Made by a program: the position numbers and the translations under genes
Shown: piece by piece, positions 42,078 to 50,696 of the stretch
Numbering within the stretch: position 1 is the stretch's first letter
Layout of the letters: each line of letters opens with the position of its first letter
NCBI RefSeq assembly: GCF_001625365.1
Contig: NZ_LJJF01000001.1
Coordinates: forward strand, 434,001 to 498,000
Origin: Streptomyces sp. MJM8645
Lineage (GTDB): Bacteria > Actinomycetota > Actinomycetes > Streptomycetales > Streptomycetaceae
DNA length: 64,000 nt
Direction of reading: 5' to 3'
Notes under the pieces: generated by a model
The model's database searches: none
Told to the model about the DNA's origin: nothing
What the model saw: the letters and a program-made list of their open reading frames with translations, nothing else

Positions 42078-43367
42078 CTAACGCTCGTACACCATCTCCG
42101 GGAAACACACCGAGGGCCCGTCCAGCAGGTGGTCGTCGTGTCCGCGCAGCCAGCGGTCGAGGAAGGACGCGACGTAGGAGCGGGTGGCGAGCACCGCCCG
42201 GTCGGGGCGGATGTCGCCGACGTCGGCGCTCAGCCGCTCCGGGGTGATCGCGCCCTGCCGGGCGAGCTGGGGCAGCAGGGACTGCGCGTCGGTGTAGGAG
42301 CCGTGCCGGGAGCCGTTCAGCGTGACGTCGGCGTGCCAGCCGGTGCTGTGCTGCCAGAGGGCGTCCCAGCCGGGCTGCCGGTGGTAGTCCCCGGAGTCCT
42401 CGTTGCGGGTGCCCATCAGCAGGAACGGGCGGTCCAGGCCGTCCTGGGCGACGCTGGGCAGGTCCACCCCGGTGTGGCCGTCCGGCCCGGGGAAGTGCAG
42501 TTGGCCGTCCAGGTTGACTCCGGCCGCGATGCGCGGGTCGTCGTGCATGGTCTGGAGGGCGGTGAAGCCGCCCGCCGAGTGGCCGACCATGCCGATCCGG
42601 TCGAGGTCCAGCGAGGCGGCGAGGCCGACCGGCAGCCGTGGGTCCAGGCGCAGGCCGCCGAGTTCGTCCAGTACGAAGCGGGTGTCGTCCACCCTGGTCT
42701 GCATCGACTTGCGCAGCACCGCGCCGATGTCCAGGCCGGGCTGTCCGACCAGCGCGGGGAACACGGAGGTGGCCAGGTTCCCGTCGGGGAAGGCGACTTC
42801 GGAGGCCTCGTAGGTGTGGTCCAGCGTCACCACGACGTAGCCGCGCGAGGCCAGGTCCTCGACCAGGCCGGTGCCCCAGGTGCGCGGGTCACCGAGGCCT
42901 GCCGAGTACAGCACCACCGGGCGCGGGCCGCCGGGCAGGGCGGGGGCGTCCGATCGGGCGTGGGTGCGGATGCCCGCCCAGTCGGTGCGGCCGGGCGTGG
43001 CGCCGTGGTTCGCCTGGCCGATGCTGCCCTCGGTGCCGAAGTGTTCGCCGGCGGCGGGGTCCATGTAGCGGGCGCGGTCGGCGCCGGTGGCCGGGCGGGC
43101 GGTCGGGTACCAGAGGCTGATCATCAGCTCGCGGCGCTGCCCGGGCTTCCAGGGGTCCTCCCGCCCGGTGTCGGTCAGGTGCAGCGTGGTGGTGCCGATC
43201 GGGTACGGCCCGGTGGGCTCCGGCAGCCAGGCCCGGGCCTGGCGCTCGCCACCGCCGTCCGCCCCCGGCGCCGGTGCTGCCGCCACCGCCCCGGGGGCGC
43301 CGGCCACTCCGAGCACCGCCGTCGCCGCCAGAAGTACCGCCGCCACGGCCCGTCCCCGCCCGCCCAT
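42078..43367 (-). CDS. Secreted PAF-acetylhydrolase-like alpha/beta hydrolase
   Basis: A 429-aa secreted esterase. An Ala/Val-rich signal peptide fills the first 30 residues. The hydrolase core has VVLYSAGLGDPR (oxyanion region), GMVGHSAGGFTAL (nucleophile Ser near residue 258), NLDGQ (Asp) and NGSRHGSYTD (His), matching PAF acetylhydrolase isoform II. It may cleave short acyl esters or oxidised phospholipids. GAGGAG precedes ATG 43367. Confidence 0.87.
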   Translation of the reverse strand: MGGRGRAVAAVLLAATAVLGVAGAPGAVAAAPAPGADGGGERQARAWLPEPTGPYPIGTTTLHLTDTGREDPWKPGQRRELMISLWYPTARPATGADRARYMDPAAGEHFGTEGSIGQANHGATPGRTDWAGIRTHARSDAPALPGGPRPVVLYSAGLGDPRTWGTGLVEDLASRGYVVVTLDHTYEASEVAFPDGNLATSVFPALVGQPGLDIGAVLRKSMQTRVDDTRFVLDELGGLRLDPRLPVGLAASLDLDRIGMVGHSAGGFTALQTMHDDPRIAAGVNLDGQLHFPGPDGHTGVDLPSVAQDGLDRPFLLMGTRNEDSGDYHRQPGWDALWQHSTGWHADVTLNGSRHGSYTDAQSLLPQLARQGAITPERLSADVGDIRPDRAVLATRSYVASFLDRWLRGHDDHLLDGPSVCFPEMVYER

Positions 43368-43520
43368 GATGTCTCTCCTCGTCCCCGTTGATCTGCCAGC
43401 CCGCCAGGCTGCTGACCTGCTGATCTGCTGGCCTGCTGATCAGGACAGTACGGGCGAAGGCGGACCGCAGCCGTCATACCCAGGAGCCAACCTGCCCCTG
43501 AGTACTCCGGTATGACACCC

Positions 43521-44732
43521 CTACGGGTGCCGCCGCAGCTCGCGCCGGGCCAGCGAGCGCTTGTGCACCTCGTCCGGTCCGTCGGCCAGCCGCAGGGTGC
43601 GGTTGCCGGCCCAGAGCTGCGCGAGCGGGGTGTCCTGGCTGACACCCGCGGCGCCGTGCGCCTGGACGGCCTTGTCGAGGATCCATTCGACGGTGCGCGG
43701 GGTGGCGATCTTGATCGCCTGGATCTCGGTGTGCGCGCCCCGGTTGCCGACGGTGTCCATCAGCCAGGCGGTCTTGAGCACCAGCAGCCGCAACTGCTCG
43801 ATCCTGACCCGGGATTCGGCGATCCAGTCCTGCACCACGCCCTGCTCGGCGAGCGGCCGGCCGAAGGCGACCCGCCCGTTCACCCGGCGGCACATCAGCT
43901 CCAGGGCGCGCTCGGCGATGCCGATCGCGCGCATGCAGTGGTGGATCCGGCCGGGGCCGAGCCGGGCCTGCGCGATGGCGAAGCCCGCGCCCTCCTCCCC
44001 GATCAGGTTCCCGGTCGGGACGCGGACGTCCTCGAACAGCACCTCGGCGTGGCCGCCGTGGTCCGCGTCGTCGTAGCCGAAGACCGTCATGCCGCGCCTG
44101 ACGGTGACGCCGGGGGTGTCGCGCGGGACGAGCACCATGCTCTGCTGGCGGTGCGGTTCGGCGGCCGGGTCGGTCTTGCCCATCACGATGAGGATCCGGC
44201 ACTGCGGGTTCATCGCCCCGGTGATGTACCACTTGCGGCCGTTGACGACGTACTCGTCGCCGTCGCGCTCGATCCGGGTGGCGATGTTGGTGGCGTCCGA
44301 GGAGGCGACCTCGGGCTCGGTCATCGCGAAGGCGGAGCGGATCTCGGCGTCCAGCAGCGGGCGCAGCCAGCGCTCGCGCTGCTCGGCGGTGCCGAACTGG
44401 GCGAGCAGTTCCATGTTGCCGGTGTCGGGGGCCGCGCAGTTGAGCGCGGGCGGGGCCAAGTGCGGGCTGCGGCCGGTGATTTCGGCGAGCGGGGCGTACT
44501 GGAGGTTGGTCAGGCCGGCGCCGCGCTCCCCGGGGAGGAAGAGATTCCACAGGCCCTGTTTGCGCGCCTCGGCCTGGAGTTCGGCGACCACGGGCGGGAT
44601 GCTCCAGGCCTCGCGGGCCGGGTCGGCGAGCTGCTGCGCGAGGGCCGCCTCCGCCTGGTGCACGTGCTGGTCCATGAAGGCCAGCAGCTGCTCGCGGAGT
44701 TCGTTGGTGCGGGCGTCGTAGGCGAAGTCCAT
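43521..44732 (-). CDS. Acyl-CoA dehydrogenase family protein (ACAD10/11-, LvaC-like)
   Basis: A 403-aa flavoprotein of the ACAD fold: [35 protein letters not shown] (FAD/substrate loop), [13 protein letters not shown] and the C-terminal [20 protein letters not shown] typical of the ACAD10/11 group. In that group a kinase phosphorylates a 4-hydroxyacyl-CoA and the ACAD then eliminates phosphate. The kinase-like gene lies 3 bp upstream, supporting that role here. The last residues are Arg-rich. Confidence 0.88.
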   Translation of the reverse strand: MDFAYDARTNELREQLLAFMDQHVHQAEAALAQQLADPAREAWSIPPVVAELQAEARKQGLWNLFLPGERGAGLTNLQYAPLAEITGRSPHLAPPALNCAAPDTGNMELLAQFGTAEQRERWLRPLLDAEIRSAFAMTEPEVASSDATNIATRIERDGDEYVVNGRKWYITGAMNPQCRILIVMGKTDPAAEPHRQQSMVLVPRDTPGVTVRRGMTVFGYDDADHGGHAEVLFEDVRVPTGNLIGEEGAGFAIAQARLGPGRIHHCMRAIGIAERALELMCRRVNGRVAFGRPLAEQGVVQDWIAESRVRIEQLRLLVLKTAWLMDTVGNRGAHTEIQAIKIATPRTVEWILDKAVQAHGAAGVSQDTPLAQLWAGNRTLRLADGPDEVHKRSLARRELRRHP

Positions 44733-44735
44733 CGG

Positions 44736-45773
44736 TCAGTGCTCCTTGAGGGTGCTCAGGCCGTACCGGGCGAGGATCGGGGCCATCTCGCCGGCCCGCT
44801 CGAAGCCCGCGCCGAGCGTGCGGCCCTGCTGGTAGCGGTAGTGGATGCCCTCGGCGACGACGGCGAGTTTGAAGGAGGCGAAGGCGACGTACCAGTCCAG
44901 GTCGGCGGCCTGTCGGCCGGTCAACTCGGCGTAGTACGCGACGAGTTCGTCCGGCTTCGGGAAGCCGGGGGCGGTCGCGGCGGAGGGGATGATGCCGCCG
45001 CCGACGCCGGCGACCTCGGTGTACATCACCAGCAGGCCGACATCGGTGAGCGGGTCGCCTAGGGTGGACATCTCCCAGTCCAGCACGGCGGTGATCGCGT
45101 CGCCGTCGCCGACCAGGACATTGTCCAGCCGGTAGTCGCCGTGCACCAGGGCGGGCGCCGGGGAGATCGGCCGCCGCTCGGCGAGCAGGGCGTGCAGCCG
45201 CTCCACCTCGGGCAGTTCGCGGCTGCGGGAGTTCGCCAACTGGGTTGACCAGCGGCGCAGTTGGCGCTCCAGGTAGCCGTCGGGGCGGCCGAAGTCGGCG
45301 AGGCCGACGTCGGCCGGGTCGATCCGGTGCAGGGCGGCGAGGGTGTCGACCAGCCGCCGCCCGAGCGCGTGGACGCGCTGCTCGCCGAGGGCGGCGATCG
45401 GGGCGAGGGCCCGGTGCGCGACGCCGGGGACGAACTCCATCAGGTACCAGGGGGCGCCGAGCACGTCCGTGCCGGGATCGAGCAGCAGGGTGCGCGGGAC
45501 GGGCACGTCGGTGTCGCGCAGGGCGGTCATGACGCGGTACTCGCGGCCCATGTCGTGCGCGGTGGCCAGGACGTGCCCGAGCGGCGGGCGGCGCAGCACC
45601 CAGCGGCCGGTGCCGTGGGTGCCGTCGGTGAGGACGTACGTGAGGTTGGAGCGACCCCCCTCGACGAGGTCGGCCCGCAGCGGGCCCTGGACGAGGCCGG
45701 GCAGCTCCCGGTCCAGGTGGGCGCGGAGGCGGGCCAGGTCCAGCCCGGGCGGCTCGGCGGGGGTCTCGGGCAT
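44736..45773 (-). CDS. APH/choline-kinase-fold phosphotransferase (LvaA/ACAD11-kinase-like)
   Basis: A 345-aa kinase-fold protein: VEGGRSNLTYVL (nucleotide loop), WVLRRPP (Lys-equivalent region), LVHGDYRLDNVLV (catalytic HGDxxxxN, near residue 199) and VLDWEMSTLGDPLTDVG (metal-binding Asp). This is the bacterial ACAD10/11 kinase family rather than an antibiotic kinase. It is the first gene of a two-gene operon with the ACAD. GAGGAG precedes ATG 45773; a TetR operator lies 38-58 bp upstream. Confidence 0.88.
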   Translation of the reverse strand: MPETPAEPPGLDLARLRAHLDRELPGLVQGPLRADLVEGGRSNLTYVLTDGTHGTGRWVLRRPPLGHVLATAHDMGREYRVMTALRDTDVPVPRTLLLDPGTDVLGAPWYLMEFVPGVAHRALAPIAALGEQRVHALGRRLVDTLAALHRIDPADVGLADFGRPDGYLERQLRRWSTQLANSRSRELPEVERLHALLAERRPISPAPALVHGDYRLDNVLVGDGDAITAVLDWEMSTLGDPLTDVGLLVMYTEVAGVGGGIIPSAATAPGFPKPDELVAYYAELTGRQAADLDWYVAFASFKLAVVAEGIHYRYQQGRTLGAGFERAGEMAPILARYGLSTLKEH

Positions 45774-45810
45774 CGGGCGGCTCCTCGGGGTCCTCGGGGT
45801 GTGGCCTCGT

Positions 45811-45831
45811 TGACTAAGCGCTTGCTTAGCA
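45811..45831 (-). promoter_or_regulatory. Shared TetR operator, copy 2
   Basis: A 21-bp site with a perfect 6-bp inverted repeat CTAAGC-GCTT-GCTTAG (45814-45829). It differs at one position from the reverse complement of 37974-37994. It precedes the kinase-ACAD operon and links it to the TetR/SDR operon 8 kb away. Confidence 0.8.
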
Positions 45832-45875
45832 TTCAGCCGGACGCCGCCCGCTGTCAATGCCGCCCCGCACGCAAC

Positions 45876-45905
45876 GAGCCCCCGGACCAAGCGGTCCGGG
45901 GGCTC
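45876..45905 (-). terminator. 13-bp perfect hairpin
   Basis: The arms at 45876-45888 and 45893-45905 with a 4-nt AAGC loop. It lies downstream of the alkylsulfatase gene (minus strand), which it should terminate before the kinase operon. Confidence 0.8.
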
Positions 45906-45949
45906 GCGGGTGAGGCCCCGTTGCGGGGAGGCCGACGCCCCGGAACGTC

Positions 45950-45985
45950 CGGTACCGGCCGACTGCTGGCAGCCGGCCGGTACCG
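45950..45985 (-). terminator. Second hairpin after the alkylsulfatase gene
   Basis: CGGTACCGGCC (45950-45960) pairs with 45975-45985 across a 14-nt loop. It lies between the alkylsulfatase stop and the stronger 45876-45905 hairpin, giving a double terminator. Confidence 0.55.
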
Positions 45986-46012
45986 AATGGGGGTGAATGG
46001 GAGGTGAGGGGA

Positions 46013-48058
46013 TCAGGGGGTGGTGAGGGCGAACCAGAAGTCGAAGCTCTCCAGCAGCCCCGCGAGGGTGTTCAGCGGGTCGATGGTGCCGGAGTCGACC
46101 GTCAGGTCCTTGCTGTCCACGAGCGCGGCCACTTCCTTCTGCACGTCCTTGGCGAGGGCGAGTTGGTTGAGACCGGTACGGGTGAGGGTGTACGAGGCAT
46201 CGGCGCCGGTGCTGGTGTCGGCGGTGTAGACGAGGACGCCGTTTCGCAGCTGGACGGTGCACTGCGCGGGGTCTCCGGCGTTCCCGCCGGCGATGGTGAG
46301 GGCGATGGTGAGCGGGTTGTTCGCGGCGTCGGGGCCGTTGAGGCGGATGCCGAGGTAGTCGAAGACCATGTCCTGGGGCATGGCGGCGATCACGTCGTCC
46401 GTGATGATCTCGGGTGCGGGCAGCGCGCCGGTGTTCCCGGCGCTGGCGTCGGGGTTGCGCAGTTCCGCGGCTCCGGCGAGGTAGAAGTTGCGCCAGGGGC
46501 CGCTTTCGGCGAGGTAGCCGAGCTGCTCCAGCGCATCGGCCTCCAGCTTCCGGGCATCGATGTTGGCCGGGTCCGCGAAGACCACGTGGCTGAGCAGTTC
46601 GGCGACCCACCGGTAGTCGTCGGCGGTCGTCGCGTTCCCGTAGGCGGTCTGCGCCGCCTTCACAATGGTGTCGGCGCCGAACGTGTCCGTGTAGCGCTTG
46701 CCGACCTCCTCGGGGGGCAGGCCGTGCAGGTGGGCCGCGTTGCCGTCGAACCAGCCGAGGTAGCGCTGGTAGACGGCCTTGATGTCGTGGTTGGTGGTGC
46801 CGTAGTAGCCGCGGTTGAACCACTGGCCGGCCAGGCTCTGGGGCAGCTGCTGGTCGAGGTCCTCGGCGATCTCGTGCATGGTCCGGCCGTGGTTGGCCAG
46901 GCGCAGGGTCTGGTCGTGCAGGAAGCGGTAGAGGTCGGCCTGGCTGGTGAGGAAGTCGACGATCTCGTTGCCGTCCTCGCTCTTCCAGCGGGGCCAGAAG
47001 TGGCTGGCGAACAGGGAGGTGGCGTCGCCCCCGTAGAGAGTGGCGGACTCGGTGAGGTAGTTCGACCACTCCTTGGCGTCGCGGACCTGGGCGCCGCGCA
47101 GGCTGTAGAGGTTGTGCAGGGTGGGCGTGGCGTTCTCCGCCATGCACAGCGACTTGACGTCGGGGAGGTAGAAGTTCATCTCCGCCGGCGCCTCGGTGCC
47201 GGGCGTGAGCTGGAACTCGAACTGGATCCCGGCCAGGGTACAGGGGACGCCCGCGAGGATCTGGGTGTCCTCGTCGGTGACACTGGCGACGACGGTGTGG
47301 GTCGGGGCGAGCAGGCCGGTGGTCCCCGACGACATCGTCTTGCCGAGTCCCGCGTCGATCTGCTGGTCCGCGCCCTTGTGGAGCAGTGATCCGTACATGA
47401 AGGTGGCGCGGCGGCTCATCGCGTTGCCCGCGTACACGTTCTCGCTGACGGCGTGCTCCAGGAAGCCGTCCGGCGCGACGATCTTGACGTCGGCATCGGG
47501 GGTGCCGCCCGCGAACAGGCCCCGGACGCCGCCGTAGTGGTCGGTGTGGGAGTGACTGAAGATGACGGCCTTGATGGTGCGCGCACCGCGCTCGCCGAGG
47601 TAGAGGTCGAGGGCGGCCTTCGCACACTCCTCGCTGATCAGGGGGTCCAGGACGACTATGTCGCTGCTCTGCTGGGTCGGGTCCTCCATGAAGGTGATGT
47701 TGGACAAGTCCATGCCGCGGACCTGGTAGACGGCGTCCTTCACCACCTCGTACAGGCCGGCGTTCATGTTCAGCACGGCATTGCGCCACAGGCTCGGGTT
47801 GGCCGTGTCCGGCGCGGGGGTCTGCTCGGACAGGAACGCCGCGTAGGGGGCCAGGTTCCAGGCATAGGGCTGGCCGCCGGGGCCGGGGCCCGGAACGGGG
47901 TCGTTCGGGTCCAGGGCCACCAGCAGGCCCTGCTTCGCGAAGTCCGCCTCGGCATCCTGGCCGGGCGACGGGAGCACGACGTCGGCGTTCAGCTGTGCGG
48001 TCAGCGGGGTCGCCGGCTGCGGTTCGTCGTACGGGGCGGGAAGAGCGGAGTCGGGCAT
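46013..48058 (-). CDS. SdsA1/BDS1-type alkylsulfatase (metallo-beta-lactamase fold)
   Basis: A 681-aa protein. The zinc-binding motif HSHTDHYGGVRG is near residues 168-179, followed by conserved alkylsulfatase segments AENATPTLHNLYSLRGAQVRD, LFASHFWPRW and WFNRGYYGTTNHDIKAVYQ. A central dimerisation domain and a C-terminal SCP2-like domain follow (from about residue 550, LTIALTIAGG). It hydrolyses primary alkyl sulfates such as SDS to alcohol and sulfate. No signal peptide is visible, unlike the secreted SdsA1. GAGAGGAA precedes ATG 48058. Confidence 0.9.
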   Translation of the reverse strand: MPDSALPAPYDEPQPATPLTAQLNADVVLPSPGQDAEADFAKQGLLVALDPNDPVPGPGPGGQPYAWNLAPYAAFLSEQTPAPDTANPSLWRNAVLNMNAGLYEVVKDAVYQVRGMDLSNITFMEDPTQQSSDIVVLDPLISEECAKAALDLYLGERGARTIKAVIFSHSHTDHYGGVRGLFAGGTPDADVKIVAPDGFLEHAVSENVYAGNAMSRRATFMYGSLLHKGADQQIDAGLGKTMSSGTTGLLAPTHTVVASVTDEDTQILAGVPCTLAGIQFEFQLTPGTEAPAEMNFYLPDVKSLCMAENATPTLHNLYSLRGAQVRDAKEWSNYLTESATLYGGDATSLFASHFWPRWKSEDGNEIVDFLTSQADLYRFLHDQTLRLANHGRTMHEIAEDLDQQLPQSLAGQWFNRGYYGTTNHDIKAVYQRYLGWFDGNAAHLHGLPPEEVGKRYTDTFGADTIVKAAQTAYGNATTADDYRWVAELLSHVVFADPANIDARKLEADALEQLGYLAESGPWRNFYLAGAAELRNPDASAGNTGALPAPEIITDDVIAAMPQDMVFDYLGIRLNGPDAANNPLTIALTIAGGNAGDPAQCTVQLRNGVLVYTADTSTGADASYTLTRTGLNQLALAKDVQKEVAALVDSKDLTVDSGTIDPLNTLAGLLESFDFWFALTTP

Positions 48059-48837
48059 GGACGCTTCCTCTCGGTGGTGGGGCGGAGCAGCGGCCGACGG
48101 ACGAGGGCGCACGGCGCATCGCCCGCCGGGGGCTGCAGAATCCCGGGACGGTGGAAGGCCAGGGGTCGCGACGACTCCCCCAGCGCGTCCCGGCAGGGTT
48201 CAGAAAGTACGCAGCCCTCCCCCGCACCGGCAGGGAATCGCCAAGAGCCGGCACCTGCGCCTCCCAGAACCGGACAACCCGTCAGACCGGGGTTTCGGAG
48301 AGCTCCGGGCAAGCGCCGCACGGGGCATCCGTCACCGCCGCCCCGCGGCCGGACACCACACGGGAGGTCGGGACGAGCGGACGCACCGGCGAACGGAATC
48401 GAACACGAGCGTGTGGGATCACGGGCCGCGAGCGGAGCACGGTCCACGCAGCCCATCCGGCCGGATCCCGCCGGTGGCCTGATCAGGTACGGCGCCCGGT
48501 AGCGACAGCACACGACCGAGTGACAGCCCGTAGCAGTCCGATCACGACTTTCACGATCACGGACCGGCGCAGCCTCGTCGCCGGACGTGACCGCGACATG
48601 GCCGAAGACGTCCCCCGCACTCACCCCCGAGTCCGAGGACATCTCCAACAACGCGAGCCGCGCGCCGGCCTCGACAACCGCGCAGAGAACAGTCCCGCGC
48701 CCGTCTGCGCCGACCCGGCCACAGCGCCCCTCGGATATGGCCCGATCAAAGACCCGGCCGGCACCGGACCCGGCCACCGGACCACCGGGCGCCCGCCCCG
48801 TGCCGCAGCCGCTCCGCCGGACCGCCACAATGGCGCC
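48059..48837. other. 779-bp gene-free divergent region
   Basis: No convincing gene is visible between the alkylsulfatase and channel-like genes. Open frames exist on both strands but lack ribosome-binding sites and read as Arg/Pro/Gly-rich shadows. GC content is somewhat lower than nearby genes. It must hold the promoters for both neighbours; I could not identify a palindrome of note. Confidence 0.5.
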
Positions 48838-49947
48838 ATGAGGATGATCCACACCCTGGCCGGCGCCCTGCTGCTCCTGCTCATCGTCGGCAGCATCCTG
48901 CGCACGCTGGTCGTCCCGCGCGGGCTGTACTCGGCGCTGGTCAGCCGGCTCTGGCGGGTGCTGCGGACCGTGCTCCGGCTCTACGCGACGCCGTTCCGCA
49001 GCTACTACGCGCAGGACCGGGCGCTGACCTGGCTGGCGCCGCTGATCCTGCTCGGCATGCTCGGGGTGTGGCTCAGCGGCATGCTGCTCGCCTACACCCT
49101 GCTGCTGCACGGCACGTCCGACCTCAGCTGGTCGGTGGCCATCCGGGAGTCCGGATCCAGCCTCTTCACCCTCGGCTACGCCAGCGGCGAGCGCCTGCAA
49201 CTGTCGGCGATCGACTTCATGGCCGCCGCCAGCGGGCCGCTGGTGATCGCCCTTCAGATCGCCTACCTGCCCACCCTCTACGCCGCCTACCAGCGGCGGG
49301 AGACCGAGGTGACCCTGCTCCAGTCCCGGGCCGGCGAGCCCGCCTGGGGCCCGGAACTGCTCGCCCGGCAGTCCCTCGTCGACACCGAGACCGCCCTCCC
49401 CCAGCTCTACCGGGACTGGGAGCGGCTCGCCGCCGACATCGGCGAGAGCCACTCCAACTACCCGGTGCTGCTGTCCTTCCGCTCCCCGCAGCCGAACCGC
49501 AGCTGGGTGGTCGGCCTGATCGCGGTGCTCGACGCGGCCGCCCTCCACCTGGCACTCTGCCCGCGCTCGGCCCCGCCCGAGGCCCGCCTGGTGCTGCGCG
49601 CGGGCTTCACCGCGCTGCGCGACATCGGCCGCTCCGTGCGGATCGACTTCGACCCGGACCCGGACCCGGACGTCCCGATCCGCCTGACCTACACCGAGTA
49701 CATCGGCGCCGTCGCCATGATCACGTCCGCCGGCTTCCCCCGCGAGCGCCCGGTCGACGAGGCCTGGCAGCACTTCCACGGCTGGCGCGTCAACTACGAG
49801 GCGCTGGCCTACGAACTCGCCCGCCGCGGCGACGCCGTCCCCGCCCTGTGGACCGGCCCGCGCGACTTCCACGCCCCCGTCATCCCCCCGGCCCGCCCCA
49901 CCGACCGCCGCCCGGGCCCGACCAACCCCACCCTCCCCGCAGCCTGA
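48838..49947 (+). CDS. Channel-like membrane protein with degenerate K+ filter
   Basis: A 369-aa protein with helices at about residues 4-24, 62-86 and 122-148. The third helix is preceded by SSLFTLGYASGERLQLSAID, which looks like a pore helix and the TxGYG filter of two-helix potassium channels but reads TLGYAS. The remaining 210 residues are cytoplasmic and helical with a DPDPDPDVPIRL stretch. A channel or former channel role is possible but unproven. ATG 48838 is the start; the ATG 8 bp earlier stops at once. Confidence 0.6.
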   Translation: MRMIHTLAGALLLLLIVGSILRTLVVPRGLYSALVSRLWRVLRTVLRLYATPFRSYYAQDRALTWLAPLILLGMLGVWLSGMLLAYTLLLHGTSDLSWSVAIRESGSSLFTLGYASGERLQLSAIDFMAAASGPLVIALQIAYLPTLYAAYQRRETEVTLLQSRAGEPAWGPELLARQSLVDTETALPQLYRDWERLAADIGESHSNYPVLLSFRSPQPNRSWVVGLIAVLDAAALHLALCPRSAPPEARLVLRAGFTALRDIGRSVRIDFDPDPDPDVPIRLTYTEYIGAVAMITSAGFPRERPVDEAWQHFHGWRVNYEALAYELARRGDAVPALWTGPRDFHAPVIPPARPTDRRPGPTNPTLPAA

Positions 49948-49994
49948 CCCCACGACCGCGTTGGCAGAAGCGCCACCAGGACGGAGTTCCCCGA

Positions 49995-50618
49995 GTGACA
50001 CCATCGCGACTACCCGCGTGGTCGGCCGCCGTGCTGATGGCGGCCGGGTTGCTGTGTGGCTGCGGTAGCAGCACGTCGGCCGGTGGCGGCCCCGCCGGTC
50101 CCGGGGCCGTGGTCTCCTCGCCGTCGCAGCAGGTGGACGCGCTCTCGCTCGCCGCGCTGCAGGACTTGGCGTCGGCGCTCGGAGAGCAGGGGCGCGGCGG
50201 GTTCAAGGACACCTTCGGCGCGCTGAAGCTGGACCCGGCGGCAGGCCGGGTCGTGCTGTTCGCGACGGACGAGCCGCGGGCGCGGGCGCTCGTCGCGGCC
50301 GCCGCCCAGGCGCATCCCGGCGTCGAGACAGGACGCGCCGAGATCCGGCACGCCTCCTACGCGCGGGCGACCGTCGATCCCGCCCTCAAGAGGATCGGCG
50401 ACGCGGCACAAGCCGATTCGCTGCCGTTCCCGGTCTATACGGCGGCCCTGCGGCCGGACGCGTCGGGGATCACGGTCACCACGTCGCATGAAGGCGCAGC
50501 GTCGTCAGCGCTCAAGAAGGCCGTGGCCGAACTCGCGGGCGCCGTCCCGGTCTCGTACGAGGAGGGCAAACCGGTCCGCAACCTGGACGCCACCGCTCAG
50601 GTGATGCCTCCGCCGTGA
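49995..50618 (+). CDS. Lipoprotein of unknown function
   Basis: A 207-aa exported lipoprotein: signal with lipobox LLCGC near residue 22, then a Ser/Gly linker. A compact alpha/beta domain follows, with FKDTFGALKLDPAAGRVVLFATD and a second similar-looking half (DPALKRIGDAAQADSLPFPVY). The GTG start has GGAG upstream. It lies 47 bp after the channel-like gene on the same strand, perhaps in the same operon. I do not recognise a family. Confidence 0.65.
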   Translation: MTPSRLPAWSAAVLMAAGLLCGCGSSTSAGGGPAGPGAVVSSPSQQVDALSLAALQDLASALGEQGRGGFKDTFGALKLDPAAGRVVLFATDEPRARALVAAAAQAHPGVETGRAEIRHASYARATVDPALKRIGDAAQADSLPFPVYTAALRPDASGITVTTSHEGAASSALKKAVAELAGAVPVSYEEGKPVRNLDATAQVMPPP

Positions 50619-50647
50619 GCGGGCCCTGACGCGTCGCGTCATGACAC

Positions 50648-50685
50648 GGGCGGGCTCGCTGCGATGGTCCGCAGCGAGCCCGCCC
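50648..50685. terminator. 16-bp perfect stem terminator
   Basis: The arms at 50648-50663 and 50670-50685 with a 6-nt loop, extended by TGACAC/GTGTCA outside. It lies between the convergent lipoprotein and oxidoreductase genes and can serve both. Confidence 0.85.
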
Positions 50686-50696
50686 AGGTGTCACGT

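Noticed and set aside
44736..45773. Aminoglycoside resistance kinase
   Set aside because: Sequence and ACAD neighbour match the ACAD10/11-type kinase family rather than resistance enzymes.
44736..48254. 1172-aa open frame extending the kinase gene into the alkylsulfatase region
   Set aside because: The kinase has its own RBS and start at 45773; upstream it is an out-of-frame shadow of the alkylsulfatase and crosses two hairpins.
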